Positions 11,638-11,897 of a stretch of DNA of 11,897 bases are shown here, piece by piece. Source of the stretch: Thermoguttaceae bacterium (lineage in GTDB: Bacteria; Planctomycetota; Planctomycetia; Pirellulales; Thermoguttaceae); NCBI GenBank assembly GCA_017454585.1, contig JAFTCU010000044.1:1-11897 (forward strand). The letters are read 5' to 3'. The notes beneath the pieces were generated by a model. The model was given only the letters and a program-made list of their open reading frames with translations, had not been told where the DNA came from and made no database searches. Both the position numbers and the translations under genes were made by a program. Within the stretch, counting starts at the first letter, position 1, and the number at the start of each line of letters is the position of its first letter.

Positions 11638-11897
11638 GCCGAATCCCGCCAAAATCCTGCCGCGGTCGGTCATTTTTGAGATCACGTTCCGTTGCCCGCA
11701 CCGCTGCGCGTTTTGTTACTGCCCGTGGGAAAACACGTCGGCGGGAGCGTACCCTCGGGAGGAGCTTTCCACGCAGGAACTCAAGGACGCGCTCGCGTTT
11801 TTGAAGGCGTGCGGGGCGGAGCAGGTCACGTTCAGCGGCGGGGAACCGACCGCACGCGAGGATCTGCGGGAAATCCTTACATACACGCGCCAAACGC
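11630..11897 (+). CDS. Radical SAM enzyme, N-terminal part, cut by the window edge
   Basis: The gene starts with ATG at 11630 inside the end of the previous gene (ATGAGTGA) and stays open to the last base, giving 89 residues. Residues 13-33 hold S-V-I-F-E-I-T-F-R and then C22-P-H-R-C26-A-F-C29-Y, the CX3CX2C motif that binds the [4Fe-4S] cluster and S-adenosylmethionine. The strand V-T-F-S-G-G-E-P-T is the next hallmark of the fold (GGE binds the SAM amino group). Such N-termini are shared by PqqE/sulfatase-maturase-like SPASM enzymes and by simpler activases. The C-terminus, which would show SPASM or auxiliary clusters, lies outside. The 8-base overlap implies coupled translation with the small paralogs and supports a maturase-substrate relation, which remains an inference. 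Confidence 0.9.
   Translation, partial: MSEPNPAKILPRSVIFEITFRCPHRCAFCYCPWENTSAGAYPREELSTQELKDALAFLKACGAEQVTFSGGEPTAREDLREILTYTRQT

Overview
The window looks like chromosomal DNA of a planctomycete or a close PVC relative, perhaps a host-associated anaerobe. This is my inference from gene content. The clues are the end of a DUF1080-type protein, an SppA with a Gly/Cys-rich stretch before its membrane anchor, a large secreted protein that recalls a recurrent planctomycete family, an ECF sigma factor paired with a single-span membrane protein, a stand-alone FabZ-like dehydratase, and several genes without a Shine-Dalgarno sequence. No rRNA, tRNA, CRISPR array, transposase or phage gene was seen.

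Layout: (1) 1-1134: the tail of a DUF1080 protein, a heptamer-flanked repeat, and a HAD-IIA sugar-phosphate-type phosphatase closed by a strong terminator. (2) 1132-1329: a palindromic, MITE-like element between convergent genes. (3) 1332-3430: sppA (minus strand) and a divergent TIM-barrel isomerase-like gene that share an AT-rich promoter region. (4) 3431-5516: a second heptamer-flanked repeat, a small HD hydrolase of the Mesh1/RelA-SpoT type, then an ECF sigma factor and a probable membrane anti-sigma partner. (5) 5597-9240: two exported proteins, one of unknown function and one six-hairpin glycosidase of the alpha-L-rhamnosidase type. (6) 9251-10846: a third copy of the heptamer-flanked repeat (inverted), a good sigma70-like promoter, a 32-residue very basic protein, a FabZ-like dehydratase and trmB. 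(7) 10874-11897: two tandem paralogous small proteins with Tat/lipoprotein-like N-termini and acidic tails carrying spaced Cys-Tyr motifs. A radical SAM enzyme follows directly, overlaps the second gene by 8 bases and is cut by the window edge.

The strongest candidate for an undescribed system is region 7. The two small proteins share 43 of 55 N-terminal residues, diverge afterwards, and both keep short motifs of the form Q-P-L-C-Y in the tail. That is the layout expected of peptide substrates next to their radical SAM maturase. The second noteworthy signal is structural. Two unrelated classes of intergenic repeat keep their unpaired bases while their paired arms change together between copies, which is visible within this one window.
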